A DNA stretch of 64,000 nucleotides from the NCBI GenBank assembly GCA_001600095.1, contig BCIX01000001.1, positions 6,969,198 to 7,033,197 on the forward strand, given 5' to 3'. Shown piece after piece: positions 58,098 to 64,000 of this stretch. This DNA comes from Bullera alba. Its lineage: Eukaryota > Basidiomycota > Tremellomycetes > Tremellales > Bulleraceae. The notes below the pieces were generated by a model. It was not told the origin of the DNA and searched no databases. It saw only the letters and a list, made by a program, of their open reading frames with translations. The first letter of the stretch is position 1. The number at the start of each line of letters is the position of its first letter. Position numbers and translations under genes: made by a program.

Positions 58098-59054
58098 TGG
58101 CACCCAAGACCAAGGACGGCACAGTATGGTGTGAATGTCAAGCATGTTACCTCTGGACCTGCGCCGAAGGCCGAGGTAAACGGATCAGACCTGCAACCAA
58201 GGCCTTACATTACAGGGCTCAACGACAAATGGGGAGACCAATGGCCGATGATCCAATCTTAAGCGTCAAAGAGAACCAGCAGGTCACTGCTCGTCACACG
58301 AGTGACTAAACTCCACTCATACACGCTGTCGGCTCCAGCTGATTTGGTCTCCTAGGTGCCTTGCGACAGGAGAAAGAGGCCTTGCGCAAGCGCCCAATAT
58401 TGAGCGTGTCCACCCAAGATATTCCTGCATCAAATCGGCCTCGTCTTAGCGACAGGGGCGAACATCCATTGCGTGAGTGAGAGCAGCAAGAAGAAAGATC
58501 TTCCCACGTCCTGTGCCCACGTTCTGTAGGACCCATGGCAGCGACGGTGTCCAGACTCAATCAATCTATATCTCGCTGAGTATCCGGCTGACTGCCTGCA
58601 ATGTCTAGTAGGCACCGGGGAGGGAAGTACGAAGGGAGACACCATTGAGAACGCAGGACAAAGCAGCGGAAGCAGCGAAAGCACTCAGGTCACCTCGGAA
58701 ACGCAGCTGGACGATCGGAGGCAGTCAGGGTCGAGGCCTGTCAGACCTGTTGCTCCAAGTCGACTTCGATACATAATCGGTTCATATCGAGACACAATTG
58801 TCGCAGATCATCGAGGAGACACAACTATTCCAGGGGGTTCCGCCGTCGACCACCTTCTGGACCCGCATGACGCCTGGTGCTTGCAGTGGTATAATATCCT
58901 TCAAACAAATGGAGTTCGCCAGGACGTGGCGGACAAGCTAAGGGATCATCTAAGAAGGGTCAACGTTGACATTGTCTCCAGACACACGCTACATGACAAA
59001 GTCGCCGACGCAACAATGCGCGAATGCTTTGAACTGTATGGCTACTCGCTATAG
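58098..59054 (+). CDS. Split uncharacterised gene with a C-x-C-x2-C head (possible transposon-derived)
   Basis: No single long ORF marks this gene. The ATG at 58098 reads M-A-P-K-T-K-D-G-T-V-W-C-E-C-Q-A-C-Y-L, then donor G|GTAAAC near 58173. An exon near 58355-58470 reads A-L-R-Q-E-K-E-A-L-R-K-R-P-I and joins in phase through donor GTGAGT (about 58470) and acceptor GTCTAGTAG (about 58609). The last exon, of about 147 codons, reads T-G-E-G-S-T-K-G, R-L-R-Y-I-I-G-S-Y-R-D-T-I-V-A, D-A-W-C-L-Q-W-Y-N-I-L-Q and M-R-E-C-F-E-L-Y-G-Y-S-L, stop TAG 59052-59054. The W-C-x-C-x2-C ... G-K-x-I-x-P-x-T-x3-H pattern in the unspliced head resembles N-termini of basidiomycete transposase-associated proteins. 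Exon choice between 58173 and 58355 is uncertain. Confidence 0.45.
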
Positions 59055-59266
59055 TGGAATCGTCGACAAAACCTGTACAGTAGAAAGGTAGATGCGAGAC
59101 TATGCACTTGTACTTTGAGTCAGATGACCATGTACGAAGTCTTCGTCTCGCTCATCTGATACTCAATACATGCGGTGTTTGTACATTGCTTCGATTATGC
59201 TTCGCTGAAGCAGGCTGTGCGCTTACGCTGAAGAGCCCGTCCAAATATTTCTCCTGCCGACGACCC

Positions 59267-59838
59267 CTACTTGGTTTCTCCCTTGCCCGCAGCAGCTTTG
59301 AGGCTTTCCAGCATCTGCAATCACATGGATAGTCAGAAACGGGATCTGCGATTACTCGATGAGACTCACGGTGCTGTCAAACTGAATACCGGCTTTATTG
59401 CATTCCTCCATAATCTAACACAGAGGTCAGTATGTCGCCTGGCGGATTCGCTCTTGTTCGACTTCACTGACCTTTTGCATAGCCGCACGAGCCTCGCTGT
59501 CGAATGCCAATTTGGCCATGTTGACAGCACTCGGTGCTTCGGTCACGGGGATGCCTGATACCAATTCGAATCAGCACACGACGTGCCGCAGATAGTTGGC
59601 GGGGGTCATTGTACGCACCTTTCGCGACCATGAGTTTGGTTAAGGTACCGATGGCGGCAATGACTGCAGGAGCAGCTTTGACCTTTTCCGTAAACTCTTG
59701 CACCTTTTCGCTGTTACCGAATGGGTTGCTGGGGACCTCTGAGGCGAGGACGATCGAGGACCGGTGGAACGATCGGACCGGGGCGCTGAGAGCGATGCTC
59801 CTGGAGCGGACGAGGGACTGGAGGGCTACTCGGGACAT
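59267..59838 (-). CDS. Small putative mitochondrial protein, uncharacterised
   Basis: About 130 residues in four exons, ATG at 59838, TAG at 59267-59269. The N-terminus is a clear presequence (M-S-R-V-A-L-Q-S-L-V-R-S-R-S-I-A-L-S, then V-R-S-F-H-R-S-S with a likely processing site). The mature part is helical: V-Q-E-F-T-E-K-V-K-A-A-P-A-V-I-A-A-I-G-T-L, I-P-V-T-E-A-P-S-A-V-N-M-A-K-L, A-A-M-Q-K-I-M-E-E-C-N-K-A-G-I and M-L-E-S-L-K-A-A-A-G-K-G-E-T-K. There is no membrane segment. It is probably a soluble matrix protein; family not recognised. Shares a 340-base divergent promoter with the MRH gene. Confidence 0.7.
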
Positions 59839-60178
59839 TGTGAGAGATTTATGTGTCGAGCTGGTTGTGGCGATTAGGGACCGGAGCGATAGAGACTGAG
59901 ACGACAGTTCTATAAACAGGAGGCGAGACGAAGAGGCAAGGGGGAGATGCATTCACCGTTGCCTATACCGGCGGCTGGTCAGTTAACCGCTTTGGTTCGA
60001 ACGTCATACCAGATCTGCCACGTGGTTTCGCCACCCAAGTGCTATCTTCAACGGGCCTTCCGTTTGACTGTGCACCACTGCACCGCACCAACACCGCACC
60101 CAAATTGCACCCAAACCTCAATTCCATAATTCCATTGTATCCTTTCTTCACTGCTCATGAAATAGAAAACGATTCGAC
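59839..60178. promoter_or_regulatory. Divergent promoter, mitochondrial small protein/MRH gene
   Basis: A 340-base gap with CACGTG at 60019-60024 and a CACCGCACCAACACCGCACC run near 60080. A 60-codon ORF here has no signal-peptide character. Confidence 0.4.
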
Positions 60179-61251
60179 ATGTCTAGTGACCAGGCGGGCG
60201 AGTGCACTATCACTCTAGAAGATGGAACTCATTACGATCTCTCATCACTGGCTTCCGCGAAGGCCGATTACCAGACCACCGGCGGTAACTCGACATTCAA
60301 CCTGAACGTCTGTCGAGGGGTTGTGGGCGAGGTATGGAACGTGGACAATCCAGAGACTGTTGGAGGATACTTCAACAAAGAGGCCGGAGACTTCTCGCTC
60401 GGGTGAGTCAATGCAGATACTGCGATTCTGTATATGCGCAAGATGACTGACACCGCCTTTAGTCGGGTCAATTCGACATTGCATATATCACCAGCTACTA
60501 ATGAGCCAATGATATACCTCCAAAATGGCTCGCCCTGCCCAACTAACCCACAAGAGTATGCCTCGACGGTGATCAGGGTGCGTCTGTCTATGTACGTTGG
60601 CGTGGTCGTGGCTAATCTCCTCTCTAGTTCATCTGCAGCCCGACGACCTTTGAAGCTGGAACACCGAAGCTGATAGCAGCTCTGCCTCCTCTTGACACGG
60701 ATCAATCATGTCACTTCGTCTTTGAGTGGTCCACGCACGTAGCATGTGCTACGAATCCAAAGGCGAAACTGGAACAGGGTCACTTTATCGCCTTCTTCGC
60801 ATTGTGAGTTGCGTCGAGATAGTTGTGCAGACGGCCCTGACTGGCAAGCAGCGTCCTGATAGCAATCCTGACTTGGTTCGGCGGACATACCTTGTATAAT
60901 CGATACTACCTCAAACGAAGGGGAATGGATCAGTTCCCGGTTCCCAGCGTCTCAGCACCCAAATTGCCCAAACTTGGTCGAGGTGATAACTCCGGTCCCA
61001 AGCCTTGGAGTTTCGGAAGGAGGAGTCAGAGGGGCTACAGTGGTCTTCGGTCGGACGAGCATGCACAGGAGAATGAGAGCTTTGCCGGGAGATTCAGTCT
61101 GGATGACGACGAGGACGAGGATCTGACGGGGACTGGAGCTGAAGATGCCCGAGCTCTGGGTGGAGAGACGGATGCTTGGAGAGGGCAGAGAAGTAATGGA
61201 ACAGAGGGGCAGAGTAAAGTTGGAGTTCATCAAGGTCTGGTCGACGTGTAG
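60179..61251 (+). CDS. MRH-domain single-pass membrane protein (MRL1/ATG27-like)
   Basis: Start ATG 60179 (M-S-S-D-Q-A-G-E-C-T-I-T-L-E-D-G). The lumenal part looks like a mannose-6-phosphate-receptor homology domain: D-G-T-H-Y-D-L-S-S-L, F-N-L-N-V-C-R-G-V, a late F-I-C, and C-H-F-V-F-E-W-S-T-H-V-A-C, whose cysteines would pair. A membrane helix follows (H-F-I-A-F-F-A-I-V-L-I-A-I-L-T-W-F-G-G), then Y-N-R-Y-Y-L-K-R-R-G-M-D-Q-F-P-V-P and a basic then acidic cytosolic tail ending G-L-V-D-V at 61251. Four introns. Type I receptors of this kind need a signal peptide, which the current start lacks; an upstream exon may be missed. Cargo receptor or ATG27-like role is inferred. Confidence 0.7.
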
Positions 61252-62509
61252 ATGGGCAACATGCACGGCATAGAGGACAGCGGAAACGACGCAAAGACAG
61301 GTCTCTCATCATAGGCCTTGGGCCTCGATTGCTCTCCGGCGAACAACGAAAGGGGGAGTGAAGGCCTTGGCTTGGAGTTGACCAGCTCGCTACAAGCTCT
61401 CACAGCTCATGGCTGCACTATAGGTCCAGGCAGTTCTACGGAGTACTGGAAGCGTATCTCAGATAAGATAAGATCAGATCAGACCAGATGAGACCAGCAG
61501 CAGCTGGTCGGTGCAGCGAGCGCATGAGCTCATGTGCATGACCGAGAACACCTCCGAGACGATTTTGCCAGAATAACGAGGTTGTACCTTTGTGCTACGG
61601 ACTTCCCGGTCTTGCTAGGGTCGAGATGGCCCGTCATCGTCTTGTGTCCGGGCGTTATGATCAACGAGTAGATGCAGCGACGAGAGGGAGCTTGAGTTGA
61701 GCTTGAGATAGCGTCCAGCGTCCTCGTCTCTCAGGCGGCCAGGCAGAGTGAGAAGTGTACTCAATCGATGACTCAAGGGCCTATGCCAGTCATCATCACA
61801 GGCGCCCACAAAGTGCTCTTTCACAGCACGAGCCTCTCGTGACTTGCTCGCGAGCAACTCGCGAGATACTGGCCGTGTCGGACTCGTGCCAGACTTGTGA
61901 CGCACTCGAGTTGCACTCGTGCACCACACGGACTAGCACAAATGGTGTTCTACGGATGCCTAGCTCGCTAGCCTCCCTCAGTGCCGAGGCCTAACTCAGC
62001 AGAACTCGTAGGCGCCTCCAAAAGACCTCTTGCAAGTGCCATTCGTTCTCGACCTGTTTTTTCCTGTTCAAACTGCAGAGTGGCCTCTATAAAGGTCATT
62101 CTGCGGATGCCTAGATTTTGCCTGTCAAGTCTCTGTCAACGAGCCTGCCATCGGTGAAAATTAGGCTTCCCATGACTGCTCGCTATGCGCGGCCAAAATA
62201 AAAGACGAAGTTCGAGATGGCAACGAGTCCTTCCACCATGGAGGAAGAAGCGGGATCAAACCAAAATGACACCTCAAATCCCTTGAAGAGCAATTCTGGG
62301 CAGAACAGAGAAAACAGGCGCACCTATTTTCACACTGAAACCCAGCTTTTAGGCGCAGGGCAACCGGACCAATTCCGAGTGGTGGGATTGGCCAACCTCG
62401 ATCCTGCCCTCGGATTAGAGGATCCCAAAATCGATACTGCAAGTCCAGGCTAATCATCTTCTGTGCATCACCATCGACCTCGAGGCGACACACGTCTAGG
62501 TTGCACAAG
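61252..62509. other. Long intergenic region before NDUFS2
   Basis: About 1.26 kb. It holds a period-5 AGATN tandem (61461-61495) and many CTCGTG/CTCGCGAG-type words at 61830-61930. A 16-base word differing at one base occurs at 61948-61963 and 62099-62114, and a CTATAAAGG TATA-like box lies at about 62086. The ORF 62217-62453 has no known motif and is doubtful. Confidence 0.4.
61461..61495. repeat. Period-5 tandem (AGATA/AGATC/AGACC)
   Basis: Seven consecutive 5-base units: AGATA, AGATA, AGATC, AGATC, AGACC, AGATG, AGACC. It includes two GATAA words that GATA-type factors could bind. Probably slippage-derived. Confidence 0.55.
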
Positions 62510-64000
62510 ATGATGCGAAACATCCGACCACTGGTCGCTAGGCTGCCACAGGCCTCGGCCTCCCCACTTCGATCGCTGTCGACTACGCCGATCCGATGCC
62601 TCGCCACGCCCGCCGGTTCGAGCTCTAACCCTTCGATCGAGGGCCGATCCACGCCATTGACCGCTCATAGTGTGGAGGAGTGAGTCGGAGTATGATGCAA
62701 TAGTATGGTAAGGGCTGATCCCGGTGTAGGCTGCATAAAATGAGCGCAGAGGAGATCCTGAAAGAGGGAACCACTAGGAAAGAGGCATCGATGAGACACT
62801 TCACTGGTAAGCTCGAGACAACACGATCATAGCTAATCGTAGTCAACTTCGGTCCCCAGCATCCCGCTGCTCACGGTGTGCTCCGTCTGATTTTGGAGCT
62901 GAACGGAGAGGTGAGGATATTCAAGAGCTGGAATGAAAGGCAACTGATCCGTAATAGGAAATCCTGAGAGCCGACCCACATATCGGTCTGCTGCATCGAG
63001 GAACGGAGAAATTGATCGAGTACAAGAACTACACTCAGGCTCTGCCATACTTTGACCGATTGGACTACGTCTCCATGAGTGCGTAACGGTGCTGTGGGGG
63101 AGAGCTGACTTTATAGTGACCAACGAGCTGTGTTATTCGCTGGCTGTGGAGAAACTGCTCAACATTCAGGTTCCCGAGCGAGCCAAGTGGATCAGAACGC
63201 TCTTCGGTGAAATCACCCGTGTCCTCAACCACTTGATGGCTGTCTTGACGTGAGTGCTCTTGCAAGTCTTGCAACTGACAAAATAGTCATGCAATGGACG
63301 TCGGTGCTTTGACGCCATTCCTGTGGGGTTTCGAGGAGCGGGAGAAGCTCATGGAGTTCTACGAGCGAGTTTCTGGTGCTCGAATGCACGCTGCGTACGT
63401 CAGGCCCGGAGGTGTTGCCTTCGACCTCCCCCACGGTCTCCTGGACGACATTTTCAAATGGGCAACCCAATTCTCGAGTCGAGTAGATGAGATCGAGGAG
63501 GTCGTTACTGGAAACCGAATCTGGAAAGGAAGAACCATTGGCATCGGAGTGGTGACGGCAGAGCAGGCCTTGGACTACTCCTTCTCTGGAGTCATGCTGC
63601 GAGGCAGTGGTGTTCCTTGGGATATCAGGTGGGTGGGAGTGTTTTGGATGGAGCTGATGATGTGCAGGAAAGTCGACCCTTATGACAAGTACGACGAGGT
63701 CGAGTTTGACGTTCCCGTGGGCAAGAACGGAGATTGCTGTGAGTCAATCCTGTGTGAGCAACGTGTTGACATCTAGACGACCGATACCTGTGCCGAGTGC
63801 AAGAGTTCCGAGAGTCGTTACGCATCATCTCTCAAGTAGGTCTCATCTGAAGACGCAGAGCTGACTTCTAGTGTCTCAACAAAATGCCAACCGGAGCTGT
63901 CAAAGTTGATGACCATAAGATCATCGCGCCACCCCGAGCTGCCATGAAGGAATCGATGGAATCGCTCATCCACCACTTCAAGATCTACTCTGAGGGATAC
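62510..64000 (+). CDS. NADH:ubiquinone oxidoreductase 49-kDa subunit (NDUFS2/NUO49), 3' truncated
   Basis: Peripheral-arm subunit of complex I next to the quinone site. ATG-ATG at 62510 begins a basic presequence ([12 protein letters not shown]). After several introns come the hallmark [41 protein letters not shown], and [16 protein letters not shown]. These are followed by [23 protein letters not shown] and [13 protein letters not shown]. The frame runs to the window edge after [10 protein letters not shown], so the last quarter is missing. It shows the species has canonical complex I, unlike Saccharomyces. Confidence 0.97.

Noticed and set aside
62217..62453. 79-codon ORF upstream of NDUFS2
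   Set aside because: Polar and featureless with no splice partner. Possible uORF or chance; not strong enough to list as a gene.

Overview
This 64 kb window is nuclear DNA from an intron-rich, compact fungal genome. It is most likely a basidiomycete yeast of the Tremellomycetes (Cryptococcus/Kwoniella-type lineages). Most genes are broken by introns of roughly 35-80 bases with GT-AG ends and CTGAC/CTAAC branch sites close to the acceptor. GC content is moderate to high and intergenic gaps are usually 0.2-0.6 kb. The proteins (ERG4, GCV2, ATG15, IVY1-like, IQM-like) read as fungal. The lineage is inferred from gene style, not from a search. No rRNA, tRNA, CRISPR or prokaryotic feature was seen.

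Layout. 1-8.1 kb: end of a DUF1479 gene (+), cyclophilin (-), ERV46 (+), histone H4 (-), and two unresolved, overlapping small gene models (+). 8.2 kb: a 107-bp foldback, MITE-like element with a 5-bp flanking repeat. 8.7-14.8 kb: TRAPPC8/Trs85 (-) and a membrane-anchored methyltransferase-like protein (-). 15.4-20.1 kb: cytochrome P450 (+) and an IQM-type calmodulin-binding protein (-). 20.7-26.3 kb: an acidic orphan protein (-), the longest gene-free stretch, and a PIN-like/RGG protein (-). 26.8-33.2 kb: mitoribosomal uS7m (+), a SET/NAP histone chaperone (-), a conserved nuclear-type protein (-) and ATG15 lipase (+). 33.7-45 kb: glycine decarboxylase P protein (+), SLD2 (-), CBP3/UQCC1 (+), COA1-like (-) and ERG4 (+). 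46-54.9 kb: a coiled-coil orphan (+), an IVY1-like protein (+), a TMEM184-family membrane protein (+) and the SPB4 helicase (-). 55.2-64 kb: SCO1 (+), an uncharacterised protein (-), a split gene lacking a single long ORF (+), a small mitochondrial protein (-), an MRH-domain membrane protein (+) and the start of the complex I 49-kDa subunit (+, runs off the end).

How they relate. There is no operon or biosynthetic cluster, and neighbours are mostly independent housekeeping genes. Two loose themes stand out. One is mitochondrial: uS7m, P protein, CBP3, COA1-like, SCO1, NDUFS2 and a small putative mitochondrial protein. The other is vesicle, vacuole and autophagy function: ERV46, TRAPPC8, ATG15, IVY1-like, TMEM184 and the MRH protein. 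Many pairs are divergent and share 0.3-0.6 kb promoters. I did not find a clearly new multi-gene system. The most novel items are the foldback element, the unrecognised genes, and several splicing oddities (a 7-nt exon, a GC-AG intron and a 6-nt last exon).
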